From Elusimicrobiota bacterium (GTDB lineage: Bacteria > Elusimicrobiota > Endomicrobiia > Endomicrobiales > Endomicrobiaceae): a stretch of 64,000 nucleotides of DNA. The stretch covers positions 62,001 through 126,000 of the forward strand of contig JAITSO010000054.1 in the NCBI GenBank assembly GCA_031287735.1, read 5' to 3'. Within the stretch, counting starts at the first letter, position 1; each line of letters starts with the position of its first letter. The notes below the pieces were generated by a model. That model saw only the letters and a program-made list of their open reading frames with translations. It searched no databases and had not been told where the DNA came from. Made by a program: the position numbers and the translations under genes. Shown in pieces: positions 1 to 9,495 of the stretch.

Positions 1-246
1 ATCCAATGGCACAACATTAGTAGAACCGCATTTTGGACACTTTTTCTTTCCCCATATAAATGGAATAAAAAGAATTCCTATTATAGTAATAAATAGTACT
101 ATAGCTATAAGGCAACCCGCACCGCTTCCTTTCAGTTCATTTTTCGTACCTTTTTTACCACAATTTGCACAGATGAACTTATTCTTAAATTTATCTAAGC
201 TTCTGATAGTGCTTAATACGTCTACAAATTTTTTCTCTTGTTCCAT
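1..246 (-). CDS. Small zinc-ribbon membrane protein (3' end outside window)
   Basis: The reading frame is open from an ATG at 246 to the window edge, giving 82 residues with no stop seen. A first CxxC (ICANCG, about residues 26-29) is followed by a hydrophobic segment (about residues 43-65) and a second CxxC (KKCPKCGS, about 70-73). This looks like a split or two-knuckle zinc ribbon around one or two membrane passes. An AAAGGA ribosome site lies about 6 bases before the ATG. It is divergent from the rhamnose operon. The function is unknown. Confidence 0.7.
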   Translation of the reverse strand, partial: MEQEKKFVDVLSTIRSLDKFKNKFICANCGKKGTKNELKGSGAGCLIAIVLFITIIGILFIPFIWGKKKCPKCGSTNVVPLD

Positions 247-481
247 TTTGTATCCTTTTTAAAATTTTTTAGATTCGCAGATTACTGTCAACCACTTTGA
301 AGTTGCCGATTAAAATATTCTATATAGCAGTCAGGGTTTATCCTCAAGAAAACTATTTAATAGCTAATTTGAAGCATAGAACTTATCTAAATTTATGGAA
401 GTTTACTTTATTTTGCTTTTATTGCAAAATCCGTTTTCCCGATGTTGATGTTGGTGATATTTGTTTAAAAGGTTAAACAAA

Positions 482-1360
482 ATGAAAGGTATTATCCTTG
501 CTGGCGGGTTGGGAACCCGTCTTTATCCCATAACAAAAGTCGTGTCCAAACAACTACTTCCTTTGTACGATAAACCCATGATTTACTACTCACTATCTGT
601 TTTAATGCTCGCCAAAATTAGAGATGTTTTAGTAATTTCAACTTCTAAAGATTTGCCACTTTTTAAAGAGCTTTTTGGGAACGGAGAGTTTATTGGTATG
701 AATTTTAGCTATGGCGTACAAGAAACGCCCGGAGGACTTGCTGACGCTTTCATAGTAGGACAAGATTTTATTGGTGACGATGTTTGTGCAGTGGTTTTAG
801 GCGACAATATATTTTATGGCAATGGTTTTCGTAAGTTGCTGGAAAGAGCAAAAGAAAAAGTTGAGAACGAAAAAGGAGCTGTGATTTTTGGATACTATGT
901 AAAAAATCCAGCTGATTACGGTGTTGTGTGTTTTGGTAGAAAAGGTGAAATTGTTTCTATTGAAGAAAAACCAGAAAATCCAAAATCTCATTATGCTGTG
1001 ACAGGTCTATATTTCTACGATAATTCCGTTATAGAAATTGCAAAAAATATAAAACGTTCCAAAAGAAATGAAGCAGAAATTACTGCTGTAAATAATGCTT
1101 ATTTAGAAAAAAAAGTTCTATCTTTTCTAAAGTTGGAGCGTGGTATAGCTTGGTTCGACGTTGGAACTTTCGACAGATTACTTGAAGCTTCAACTTTTGT
1201 GTCGACAATTCAAAAAAGGCAAGGTTTGGTGGTCGCTTGCATCGAAGAAATTGCTTATAAAAACGGTTGGGTTTCAAAAGAAAGCATTTTGAAATGTGCT
1301 TATAAATACAAAAATTCTGAATATGGCAGTTATTTAAATTCTGTAGTTATGGAGAACTAA
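482..1360 (+). CDS. rfbA: Glucose-1-phosphate thymidylyltransferase (RmlA/RfbA)
   Basis: This enzyme makes dTDP-glucose from glucose-1-phosphate and dTTP, the first step of dTDP-L-rhamnose synthesis in the cytoplasm. The N-terminus carries the nucleotidyltransferase signature (GIILAGGLGTRLYPIT, then SKQLLPLYDKPM). The VVLGDN metal/sugar-site motif and the EEKP motif follow. At 292 residues the length is normal for the family. I chose the ATG at 482 because MKGIILAGG is the usual N-terminus and AAAGG lies upstream; an in-frame TTG at 461 would only add seven residues. It is the first gene of the rfbA-C-D-B operon and ends directly against rfbC. Confidence 0.96.
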   Translation: MKGIILAGGLGTRLYPITKVVSKQLLPLYDKPMIYYSLSVLMLAKIRDVLVISTSKDLPLFKELFGNGEFIGMNFSYGVQETPGGLADAFIVGQDFIGDDVCAVVLGDNIFYGNGFRKLLERAKEKVENEKGAVIFGYYVKNPADYGVVCFGRKGEIVSIEEKPENPKSHYAVTGLYFYDNSVIEIAKNIKRSKRNEAEITAVNNAYLEKKVLSFLKLERGIAWFDVGTFDRLLEASTFVSTIQKRQGLVVACIEEIAYKNGWVSKESILKCAYKYKNSEYGSYLNSVVMEN

Positions 1361-1897
1361 ATGCCTTTTTCCTTCACAAGATGCAGTATTGAAGGATTGT
1401 ATGAAATATCACCGGAAGTTTTTGGGGATAACCGCGGTTACTTTTATGAAAGTTACTCCCAAAAACATTTTTTTGATGTTGGGTTAAAAATAAATTTTGT
1501 TCAAGACAATATGTCTTTTTCCAAAAAAGGAACTTTGCGCGGCTTGCATTTCCAAACGCAAAATCCGCAAGAAAAATTGGTAAGTGTCATTAACGGTGAA
1601 GTCTTTGATGTTGCTGTAGATATCCGAAAAGATTCTAAAACTTACGGAAAATGGCATGGCGTTCTATTAAATGGAAGCTCGCATAAACAATTTTATATTC
1701 CTCAAGGCTTTGCTCATGGCTTTTTAGTTTTAAGTGATACATCTTTAATTTCTTACAAATGCACAGATTTTTATAATCCAAAAGCTGAAAGTGGGATTAT
1801 TTGGAACGATAGAAAAATAGCTATAGATTGGCCAAAACTTGACGTTGAATACACTTTGTCCGATAAAGATAAAAACTGGTCGGAGCTTTATATATGA
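1361..1897 (+). CDS. rfbC: dTDP-4-dehydrorhamnose 3,5-epimerase (RmlC)
   Basis: This cupin enzyme epimerises dTDP-4-keto-6-deoxyglucose at C3 and C5. The LRGLHFQ motif contains the catalytic histidine, and the KLVSVINGEVFDVAVDIR and YIPQGFAHGF stretches are diagnostic. Its 178 residues match the usual length. The start follows the rfbA stop with no gap, and its last codons overlap the rfbD start, so it is translated within one operon. Confidence 0.96.
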   Translation: MPFSFTRCSIEGLYEISPEVFGDNRGYFYESYSQKHFFDVGLKINFVQDNMSFSKKGTLRGLHFQTQNPQEKLVSVINGEVFDVAVDIRKDSKTYGKWHGVLLNGSSHKQFYIPQGFAHGFLVLSDTSLISYKCTDFYNPKAESGIIWNDRKIAIDWPKLDVEYTLSDKDKNWSELYI

Positions 1898-2775
1898 TAT
1901 GGATTACAGGCGCCAACGGAATGCTTGCTAAAGAGTTTCCATTTTTTTTAAACAAAAGCTACAAACTGCTTTTAACAGGAAGAGAAATTGATATTGCAAA
2001 TATAGACAAACTTCATAGTTTTGTCATTGAAAAAACGAAAGAAGAAAATATAGATTGGATTATAAATTGTGCAGCTTTTACAGATGTGGATAAAGCTGAA
2101 GATGAGCCAGAACTTTGCAAGGCAGTAAACTTAAAAATTGCTCGCAACCTAGCGATTTGTGCAAAACAAATCAATGCAAAGTTAATTCAAATTTCTACAG
2201 ATTATGTTTTTGACGGAGCTTCAAATAAGCCGTATTTAGAAAATGACAAAGCAAGCCCTATAAACATTTACGGACAAACTAAGCTTGACGGAGAAATTGA
2301 AATTCAACGTCAATACGATAAGTTTTATATTATTAGAACTTCCTGGCTTTACGGTAAATATGGGAAAAGCTTTGTTTCTACAATGTTAAAACTTATGAGC
2401 GAAACAACTAAACTCTCTGTTGTAAACGATCAATACGGGTCGCCCACTTGGTCTTTCAATGCAGCTGAATTTATATCTTGCATAATTAACGCTACCAGGA
2501 AAAAAGAAATTCCTTATGGAATATACCACTTCTCTAACGATGGAATTACTACATGGTATGGTTTTGCAAAAAAAATTTACGAATTAGCACATAGTATGAA
2601 GATTCTAAAAAATCTTTGCGAAATTGTTCCTTGCTCAAGCAAAGATTTCCCATTAAAAGCTAAAAGACCTGCTTTTTCCGTCCTGGATAAATCAAAAATC
2701 AGAAATGTATTGACTAAAGAAATTCCATATTGGGATAAAAGTTTAGGGGAATTTTTAAAAATATGCGCAATTTGA
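1894..2775 (+). CDS. rfbD: dTDP-4-dehydrorhamnose reductase (RmlD)
   Basis: This short-chain dehydrogenase performs the last step to dTDP-L-rhamnose using NAD(P)H. The N-terminus has a nucleotide-binding glycine motif (WITGANGMLAKEF). The STDYVFDG motif, the catalytic YxxxK (YGQTK) and the RTSWLYG stretch follow. Its 293 residues are normal. The start overlaps the rfbC stop in an ATGA, and the 3' end overlaps rfbB by 13 bases. Confidence 0.96.
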   Translation: MIWITGANGMLAKEFPFFLNKSYKLLLTGREIDIANIDKLHSFVIEKTKEENIDWIINCAAFTDVDKAEDEPELCKAVNLKIARNLAICAKQINAKLIQISTDYVFDGASNKPYLENDKASPINIYGQTKLDGEIEIQRQYDKFYIIRTSWLYGKYGKSFVSTMLKLMSETTKLSVVNDQYGSPTWSFNAAEFISCIINATRKKEIPYGIYHFSNDGITTWYGFAKKIYELAHSMKILKNLCEIVPCSSKDFPLKAKRPAFSVLDKSKIRNVLTKEIPYWDKSLGEFLKICAI

Positions 2776-3842
2776 CAAATGTATTAGTTACAGGCGGCGC
2801 CGGTTTTATAGGTTGCAATTTCATTAGAATGCTTTTGACGCAACAAGTGGATTTCAAAGGACGAATAATAAATTTAGATGCTCTTACTTATGCTGGAAAT
2901 TGTGCAAGTCTTTGCGATATTTTTGAAAAGTTCAACGGAGGTAGATATTTTTTTAAAAAAGGCGATATTTGCGATAAACCTTTTGTGTGTAAGATTTTTG
3001 AAAAATATGATATTGACACAGTTGTTCACTTTGCAGCAGAAAGCCATGTTGACCGTTCTATTTTAGCACCTGACATTTTTATTAAAACCAATGTCAATGG
3101 GACTTTTACTTTATTAGAAACTGCTCGAAATTTTTGGAAAAAGCAAGACGGTTCTTTCAGCAACTGCAATTTATTTCATCATGTAAGTACCGATGAAGTT
3201 TACGGTTCGCTCGGAGCGTTTGGGTATTTTACTGAAAAAACAGCCTATGCTCCGCGCTCGACTTATTCTGCAAGCAAAGCGGCCGGCGACCATTTAGTTA
3301 TGGCTTACAACAATACCTATGGACTTCCCGCGACGCTTTCAAATTGTTCTAACAATTATGGACCTTATCAACTCACTAAAAATTTTGTTCCTTTAATGAT
3401 TTTAAATATGCTCAAGTCTAAACCTTTGCCGGTTTATGGCGATGGGAAAAATATTCGTGACTGGCTTTATGTTAAAGATCATACAAATGCTATTTGGACT
3501 ATTTTGCAAAAAGGGAAAACCGGAGAAAAATATAATATTGGTGGAGAAAACGAAATTGAAAATATAATGCTTTTAGAAGTGTTAATAGAGACGATTTCTA
3601 AAAAAACAAACATTTGCATAAAAAAATTAAAAAATTTAATAACTTTCGTAAAAGATCGTCCCGGACATGACAGACGTTATGCAATTGATTGTTCAAAAAT
3701 AAAAAAAGAATTAGCTTGGGAGCCGAAAACCAAATTTAAAGATGGTATTTCAGAAACTGTAGAATGGTATTTGCACAATAAAATTTGGATCGAAAACAGG
3801 TTGAACGAGAATTATAAAAATTGCATAGCTGAAAATTGCTAA
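2763..3842 (+). CDS. rfbB: dTDP-glucose 4,6-dehydratase (RmlB)
   Basis: This extended SDR enzyme dehydrates dTDP-glucose to the 4-keto-6-deoxy sugar. It shows the NAD motif (LVTGGAGFIGCNF), FAAESHVDRS, STDEVYGSL, the catalytic YSASK, and NNYGPYQ before the substrate-binding region. RPGHDRRYAID near the C-terminus is typical of RmlB. Length is 359 residues. It completes the four-enzyme pathway although it is last in gene order. No convincing terminator follows. Confidence 0.96.
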   Translation: MRNLTNVLVTGGAGFIGCNFIRMLLTQQVDFKGRIINLDALTYAGNCASLCDIFEKFNGGRYFFKKGDICDKPFVCKIFEKYDIDTVVHFAAESHVDRSILAPDIFIKTNVNGTFTLLETARNFWKKQDGSFSNCNLFHHVSTDEVYGSLGAFGYFTEKTAYAPRSTYSASKAAGDHLVMAYNNTYGLPATLSNCSNNYGPYQLTKNFVPLMILNMLKSKPLPVYGDGKNIRDWLYVKDHTNAIWTILQKGKTGEKYNIGGENEIENIMLLEVLIETISKKTNICIKKLKNLITFVKDRPGHDRRYAIDCSKIKKELAWEPKTKFKDGISETVEWYLHNKIWIENRLNENYKNCIAENC

Positions 3843-4181
3843 ACAGTTGAAAACCATGACCGGTATCAGCTATAACTACCTCAACTTTTTTTGACGCGGC
3901 TAAAAAACTTTTCAATGCTTGCAGGTAAAACAAGCTGAACTCCAACGACAGGTTGCGACTTAAAATTTCATCTTTACAAAAGGTCGCAGCAAACTTTTAG
4001 TTAGGTCTTTAAAAAGGTGAAAATAGCAACACTATTCATGATTATTATATCAGATTGGGTTTTATGAACCTACGGTAGTTTTGGTTTTCAGCCTATAATT
4101 ATTAAGTTTTATATGGTAAATTCTATATAAAAATTACAGTCTATGTCATCATTTCACGCAATGCTAAAATAGGAGCTGAAA
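3843..4181 (+). other. Intergenic region, no gene identified
   Basis: A 339-base stretch between rfbB and ybgC. On the minus strand a 69-codon frame (3736-3945) contains VEVVIADTGHGF, which faintly recalls a histidine-kinase ATP-binding box, but nothing else of that domain is present. AATAGGAGC before 4182 is the ybgC ribosome site. I see no RNA gene. Confidence 0.5.
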
Positions 4182-4616
4182 ATGTGCTATCAAATTAATC
4201 CAAAAACTGGGCATAGTCGTAAAAGCGATTCTATAAATGTTAGGATTTCTTATGCAGATACAGACCAGATGGGAGTGGTTTATTACGCCAATTATTTTAT
4301 GTTTTTTGAAAAAGGCAGAACAGAATGGTTAAGAAGCAAAGGACTTGAATATAAAACTTTTGAAAGAAATGGGTTTTATTTTCCGGTAGTTTTTGCTGAA
4401 TGCAAGTGCATTTCGCCTGCAAGATATGATGATGTTATTGCAGTAGAAACAAAACTTACAGAATTGTTTGGTGCAAGTTTTGTTTTTTCTTATGAAATAA
4501 AAATTGGTGATAAAATAATAGCACTTGGCAAAACTAAGTATCCTTTTGTAGATAATTCTTTAAAACCTGTATGGTTCCCCGAAAAATATAAAAACTTTAT
4601 TGGAAAAAGAACTTGA
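4182..4616 (+). CDS. ybgC: YbgC-type acyl-CoA thioesterase (hotdog fold)
   Basis: A 4-hydroxybenzoyl-CoA thioesterase-like hotdog protein that hydrolyses short acyl-CoA or acyl-ACP thioesters; in many bacteria YbgC accompanies the Tol-Pal system. The signature YADTDQMGVVYYANYF includes the catalytic aspartate and is followed by FFEKGRTEWLRS. Length is 144 residues, slightly over the family norm of about 135. An AGGAG site precedes the ATG. The last base pair of codons overlaps the tadA TTG start, so the two genes are coupled. Confidence 0.9.
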   Translation: MCYQINPKTGHSRKSDSINVRISYADTDQMGVVYYANYFMFFEKGRTEWLRSKGLEYKTFERNGFYFPVVFAECKCISPARYDDVIAVETKLTELFGASFVFSYEIKIGDKIIALGKTKYPFVDNSLKPVWFPEKYKNFIGKRT

Positions 4617-5119
4617 AAGATAAACGTGAGGATACAGATTTATTTTTTTTAAAAAAAGCATTAGAGGAAGCCAAAAAAGCTTTAAAATACGAAGAAGTTC
4701 CGGTAGGTGCTGTTATTGTCAAAAATGGGAGAATTATTTCAAGAGGTTTTAATAAGTGCATTGCATTATCAGACCCAACCGCACATGCAGAAATTGTGTC
4801 TTTAAGAAAAGCTGCTAATAAATTGAATAATTACCGTCTCAACAATTGCGAAATTTATGTTACCGTAGAACCTTGTGCAATGTGTGCGGGAGCCTTAATA
4901 AATGCTAGAGTAAAAAGAATTATTTTTGGTGCATTAGATAAAAAAGCCGGTGCTTGCCGAAGCGTTTTTAAAATCGCAGATGGAAAAAAACTAAATCATA
5001 AAATAAAAATTTCTCATGTTGCTGCAACGCTTGTAAGTACAGAATGTGCACAGATAATAAAAGATTTTTTTAAATCTAGAAGAAGTTTTTGTAAGCGAAA
5101 TAGCAGTGCAGACCAATGA
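4613..5119 (+). CDS. tadA: tRNA-specific adenosine deaminase (TadA)
   Basis: It converts A34 to inosine in tRNA-Arg(ACG). The zinc site is complete: HAEIVSLRKAA holds the histidine and the catalytic glutamate, and PCAMCAGALINARVKRI holds the two cysteines. The FGALDKKAGACRS stretch is typical of TadA rather than of cytidine deaminases. Length is 168 residues. The start is a TTG that overlaps the ybgC stop (TTGA) and has an AAAAAGA purine tract upstream. No other in-frame start lies before the deaminase domain. Confidence 0.92.
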   Translation: MKDKREDTDLFFLKKALEEAKKALKYEEVPVGAVIVKNGRIISRGFNKCIALSDPTAHAEIVSLRKAANKLNNYRLNNCEIYVTVEPCAMCAGALINARVKRIIFGALDKKAGACRSVFKIADGKKLNHKIKISHVAATLVSTECAQIIKDFFKSRRSFCKRNSSADQ

Positions 5120-5346
5120 TACTTATAGTAATTTTACAAAAACAGATAGTTTGTATTTTAAAATATTCCCGTTTTTGCAGGTAGCATAAATTGCATAGGA
5201 ATGAAGTGCGATCGGTAGGCTGTGCTTGTTTTTGTAGGAATTATTTTTTTTGTATACTTTGCGGATAGCTGCGGGTGTTGTATTCTAAAATATTTTTGAA
5301 TTAATTTTATGGCGTAACTAGTCACAATAGTAGATGAGGATTTTGT

Positions 5347-6063
5347 ATGGTTTGCACAAATGCATGGAAGGTTTTTATAGTTGACGATGAAGAAAATTTG
5401 TGTTCTTTGTTAAGCGACACTTTGGAAAATGAGGGTTTTAAAGTTGCGTTTGCAAAAGATGCTGAAAAGGGTTATAGACAAATTTTAACCTTTAAACCAG
5501 ATGTAGCTTTGCTTGATGTGGAAGTTCCAAAGATGGGTGGTTTTGAACTTTGTGCTTTACTTAGGAAAAATTATACTACCAAAAACATACCAATTATTAT
5601 GCTTACTGTTAGGGCTTCTGAAATTGATAAAGTGGCAGGTCTAAATGCTGGTGCAGATGACTATATGATTAAACCTTTTAGCAACAGAGAACTTGTGGCC
5701 AGAATAAAGTCTGTTTTGCGTCGTGTAAAACGCAAAGAAATAAATAGCAAGATAAAGATAGAGAGCTTTTGTTTGGATTTGGATAGCAGGTCGGCTTTTG
5801 TAAATAAAAAACGAGTAGAGCTTAGACCCAAAGAGTTTGATTTGTTGTACTTATTCCTATGCAATCCAAATGAAGTTCTCAGGAAAGAATTTATTATTCA
5901 AAATATTTTTGAGAGTGTTTCTGATGTGAATGTTCGCACTTTGGATGCTCACATAAAAAATTTACGACATCAGTTGGGAAACTACGGAGAACACATAGAG
6001 ACGGTTTTTAAGCTGGGTTATAAGTTTATTGCGAAAAAAGAGATCGGAAAAGCAAAATGTTAA
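5347..6063 (+). CDS. OmpR/PhoB-family response regulator
   Basis: A two-component output protein. The receiver domain (about residues 7-125) has the acidic pair in FIVDDEE, the phospho-acceptor D57 (VALLDVEVP), T87 (MLTVRA) and K109 (YMIKPF). A winged-helix DNA-binding domain follows (about 140-232; LRPKEFDLLYLFL and RTLDAHIKNLRHQLG). No histidine kinase is adjacent, so the partner is elsewhere. The stop overlaps the next ORF by 7 bases, which ties it to the PorV/TPR protein. Confidence 0.92.
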   Translation: MVCTNAWKVFIVDDEENLCSLLSDTLENEGFKVAFAKDAEKGYRQILTFKPDVALLDVEVPKMGGFELCALLRKNYTTKNIPIIMLTVRASEIDKVAGLNAGADDYMIKPFSNRELVARIKSVLRRVKRKEINSKIKIESFCLDLDSRSAFVNKKRVELRPKEFDLLYLFLCNPNEVLRKEFIIQNIFESVSDVNVRTLDAHIKNLRHQLGNYGEHIETVFKLGYKFIAKKEIGKAKC

Positions 6064-8222
6064 GAAAACTACTTGCTTGGGTACTCCCAATTTTTCTTGC
6101 AGTTAATGGTTTGTTTGCTACAGATGATTTTACTTATTCTACTAATCCTATTCTTATGTTTAATCCGAACCCCGTCTCATCGTCTATGGGCGGTTATGGT
6201 GTGTCTTTAATGTCTGAAAATTCTTTTGCAGTTTTTTCAAACCCCGCAAGTTCTATAGGTGCAAATCGTGTTGTTGCAGATTTAACTTTAGCACAATTTC
6301 CAAAAGCAGCAGCGACTTACAACTATATTGGTTTTCAATTCCCTACCACCTTAGGAAATTTTGGTTTTTCATCTATTTTTTCAAATTTTAATGAAAACAA
6401 TTTTTTAAATGTACACAGTGGTAGTGCCTCTATATACTCGCTAAATTACTCTTTAAATTTTAGAAAAACCGTACCGCTTGAGACATTTTATGGTGGTATA
6501 GGTATAAGTTTTAAATTGATACAAGAGTTGCTAGAAGTTAACGAGCATAAATTAGAATCAGCGACTGCTGCTGTAGATATTGGCGTGATAATAAATTTGC
6601 CAAATTCGGAAAATTTTTCTTTTGGAGCAGTTTTTAGAAACCTAGGTGCTTCACTTAAATACGAATCGCAAGAGTATCAATTGCCACAGTTTTTATCTAT
6701 CGGAACTGTCTACAGTGAAGAAAACTTTTTCAATTTGAGGGCGATAATTGACTACAATTACAATACTTCGAAAAGTGATAAGCAGATATATTCGTCATCG
6801 GATTCGTTTTTTTCTGTAGGGATGCAGGTTTCTTTTATAGACAACTTGAGCTTTAGAACGGGTGTTAAAATTACAGAATCGGATGGCGTTTCGGCATTTA
6901 CTTTAGGTTTTGGAGTAGATATGCAAGACTTTACTTTTAATTACGCTTATGTTCCTTTTGAAACTGCTTCGGGAACACATAATTTGTCATTAAGCTACTC
7001 GTTTGGAAAATTTAAATCTTCAAAACGAGCTTTCGCATACTATTTGCTTACCCACTTTAGGAATGCCGTAAATGATTACAATAGGGGAGACTATATAAGT
7101 GCAAAAATAGGATTTAAAGAAATTCTTGAAGTTTATCCTGGACATATTGCTTCGCAAAGTTATATTGCCAGAATTGACAGGATACTTGATAATGTTTCTG
7201 CTTATGCCATAACAAAAATAACAAAATATTTAGAGGAAGCAAGGAATGCTGCGAAATCCGGAGATGCTCTGCAAGCAATGAGAGAGTATCAGATGGCTTT
7301 AGATTTAGATAGTTCCAATTATTTGGCTAAAAATGGAATAGACGAGATGAAAGAGAGAGGTAAAGAATTCTTGACTGATTTAAGAGTTCGTAAAAATAGA
7401 AAAAAAATAGTGGATTATTATGGGAAGGCAGCTGAAGCATTTAAAAATAAAGACTATATACGTGCCAAGGAATGTCTTAATGTTATATTGAATATAGATA
7501 CAAATAACGAATCTGCCAAGAAAGCTATGTCTCAGGTGGATAGACGGCTTTCAAAAATTTCTTCTGACAAAATAGATGGTATTTTCAGAAAAGCTGTAAA
7601 GTTGTTTGAAATCAAAAACTATCAAGAGGCTCTTATGTACTTTGAAAGTGTTTTAATTGCGTCGCCAGATCGTAAAGATGTTTATGAGTATATAACAAGG
7701 TGCAGAGAGAAAATAAAAAAACTTTCTAAAAGAAAAGAGATGTCAACCGCTGAAAAGGTAAAAGCTGCAAAAGAATTACTTGGCAAATATCTTGACTATG
7801 CTGTTGGTTATTACGAAGATGGCCGGCTTGAAGAAGCTGTTGAGTACTTCAGAACAATTCAGGAGCTAGCAGAGAAATATGACCTTACGAATAATTTTGC
7901 AGACAGCTCTTATTATTTAAAGGAGATAGAGCATAAATTATCTGCCATCCATTATCAAAAAGGTGTTGCTCTTGCTAATGACGGCAGAGTTATTGAGGCC
8001 GCAGAAGAATTTGTAGTAGCATTAGAATATAACCCTAATAATAAAGATGCAAAAAATAAGCATGAAAAAATTTCTAAACTAGTGGCTAAAAAGCATTATG
8101 AGATTGGAATGCTTTTATATAATAAAGGTGATTATATACGTGCTAGTCAAGCTTTTCGTTTATCACTGAGATATGACCCAAGCAAGTTGGAAGCAAAGCG
8201 AATGATAGAAAGATTGCAGTAA
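6057..8222 (+). CDS. PorV/PorQ-like outer-membrane barrel protein with C-terminal TPRs
   Basis: A signal peptide (about residues 1-22, ending FATDD) leads into a glycine- and aromatic-rich, strand-rich region to about residue 320. Its beginning (NPNPVSSSMGGYGVSL, FSNPAS) resembles PorV/PorQ or UPF0164 barrels. From about residue 330 to the end come repeated TPR-like helices (GDYISAKIGFKEILEVYPGH, KNYQEALMYFESVL, KGDYIRASQAFRLSLRYDP). A periplasmic or outer-membrane scaffold is likely. Its start overlaps the response regulator. Length is 721 residues. The family match is from pattern memory only. Confidence 0.75.
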   Translation: MLRKLLAWVLPIFLAVNGLFATDDFTYSTNPILMFNPNPVSSSMGGYGVSLMSENSFAVFSNPASSIGANRVVADLTLAQFPKAAATYNYIGFQFPTTLGNFGFSSIFSNFNENNFLNVHSGSASIYSLNYSLNFRKTVPLETFYGGIGISFKLIQELLEVNEHKLESATAAVDIGVIINLPNSENFSFGAVFRNLGASLKYESQEYQLPQFLSIGTVYSEENFFNLRAIIDYNYNTSKSDKQIYSSSDSFFSVGMQVSFIDNLSFRTGVKITESDGVSAFTLGFGVDMQDFTFNYAYVPFETASGTHNLSLSYSFGKFKSSKRAFAYYLLTHFRNAVNDYNRGDYISAKIGFKEILEVYPGHIASQSYIARIDRILDNVSAYAITKITKYLEEARNAAKSGDALQAMREYQMALDLDSSNYLAKNGIDEMKERGKEFLTDLRVRKNRKKIVDYYGKAAEAFKNKDYIRAKECLNVILNIDTNNESAKKAMSQVDRRLSKISSDKIDGIFRKAVKLFEIKNYQEALMYFESVLIASPDRKDVYEYITRCREKIKKLSKRKEMSTAEKVKAAKELLGKYLDYAVGYYEDGRLEEAVEYFRTIQELAEKYDLTNNFADSSYYLKEIEHKLSAIHYQKGVALANDGRVIEAAEEFVVALEYNPNNKDAKNKHEKISKLVAKKHYEIGMLLYNKGDYIRASQAFRLSLRYDPSKLEAKRMIERLQ

Positions 8223-8244
8223 ACTTTTCTCATAGAATATCCAA

Positions 8245-9495
8245 ATGACTAAAGTAAATCATTTTTATAAGTCTATCATGAGTTCAATAAAAAAATTTTT
8301 CCCTTATATAGTTTTATTTCTAATTGTTTTTGTGCTTTATTCAAAAACTATTAAGTACAGTCTTGTAAATTTTGACGATAAAATTTTCATACAAGACTGT
8401 GCGTCAGACTATAAAAAAAAAACAATATGGACGGATATATTCAAAAATAATGTAATGATGGGTAAACAAGATAACTCTAATTCTAAAGTTTGGATTGAAA
8501 ACAATTGGAACTATCCTCTTTACAGACCAATTTTAACATTATCGTTCGCAGTTGAAAGCAGACTCTCCAAAAATCCAATACGCGTGGCACATATCGTAAA
8601 TATTTTACTTCACATTGCTTGTGTTTTTCTGTTTTTTTTCTTTGTTAGAAGATACTTGTTTAGCAAAACTGTTTCTTTTCTGTCGACTATTTTTTTTGCT
8701 GTTCATCCGCTTTTTGTGTTTTCAACAGCATGGATCGCCGGGCGAAACGACACGTTACTTTTCATATTTTTCATATCATCTTTTATTTTTTTTATAGAAT
8801 ATTTAAATAAGAATAATTTTGTTTTTTTTAGTCTCAGCGCGTTTTTGACACTTTTGGGCGTTTTTACAAAAGAAACAGCACTTTTGGTGCCGGTAGTGTT
8901 TATTTTTTACAGTTTTTGCGAAAAGAAAAGCAATCTAATCACGCTTCCCATTTACGCAACCTGGGCAATTATAGTTTTTCTTTTTTTAAGCATGAAAAGT
9001 GCTGCTGTTTCGGGATCCATTTGTTTTTCAATGATTGTTATTAAAAAAGCTATTTTTGCACTTTGTGATTACTTTGCTGCTGCTACTTTCTTAATAACTC
9101 CTATCAAAGCAAGCGATTCTATACCTATGCTTTTAATAGGTGCACTTTCTATATTTGTCTTATGGTTTGTAGTTTTTTTCAGCAAAAATAGCAGCTCAAA
9201 ACTAATAAATTTTTTTTATTTTGCGTTGCCTTTTATGTGGCTTTTACCGACTTTTTTACGAGGAAGATTGTGGTTTCAAGGCAGCAGAATGATTATTCCA
9301 CTTTTTGCCATAGCTATATTACTGTTTTCTTTTTTGTCTGCTTACATTGAAAGCCAAAAAACAAAAAAAACGACAATAACTTTCATAATATTTTTTATCT
9401 TTTTGTCTTGCACCATAACATACAAAAAAATAGAAGTGTTCCAAACATCCCAAACTTTCCAAAAAGCTGCTGGTATCAATATGGGTAGGTTTTAA
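8245..9495 (+). CDS. Polytopic GT-C type glycosyltransferase-like protein
   Basis: About ten hydrophobic segments are visible in 416 residues. The first periplasmic loop has the acidic NFDD motif characteristic of GT-C sugar transferases. The later pattern YRPILTLSFAVE, HPLFVFSTAWIAGRND and FTKETALLVPVVF matches the TMTC-like bacterial proteins that usually carry C-terminal TPRs. Here the TPRs are absent, but the gene just upstream encodes a TPR protein. It probably moves sugar from a polyprenyl-phosphate donor to protein or glycan. The start is uncertain: ATG 8278 is an alternative and neither has a strong ribosome site. Confidence 0.7.
   Translation: MTKVNHFYKSIMSSIKKFFPYIVLFLIVFVLYSKTIKYSLVNFDDKIFIQDCASDYKKKTIWTDIFKNNVMMGKQDNSNSKVWIENNWNYPLYRPILTLSFAVESRLSKNPIRVAHIVNILLHIACVFLFFFFVRRYLFSKTVSFLSTIFFAVHPLFVFSTAWIAGRNDTLLFIFFISSFIFFIEYLNKNNFVFFSLSAFLTLLGVFTKETALLVPVVFIFYSFCEKKSNLITLPIYATWAIIVFLFLSMKSAAVSGSICFSMIVIKKAIFALCDYFAAATFLITPIKASDSIPMLLIGALSIFVLWFVVFFSKNSSSKLINFFYFALPFMWLLPTFLRGRLWFQGSRMIIPLFAIAILLFSFLSAYIESQKTKKTTITFIIFFIFLSCTITYKKIEVFQTSQTFQKAAGINMGRF

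Noticed and set aside
3736..3945. Minus-strand 69-codon frame with VEVVIADTGHGF, like the ATP-binding box of a histidine kinase
   Set aside because: It overlaps the end of rfbB, has no other kinase motif and no ribosome site; a short chance match is more likely.
5120..5346. Possible SRP RNA after tadA, as in some bacteria
   Set aside because: I could not find the conserved SRP helix 8 sequence or a long hairpin.
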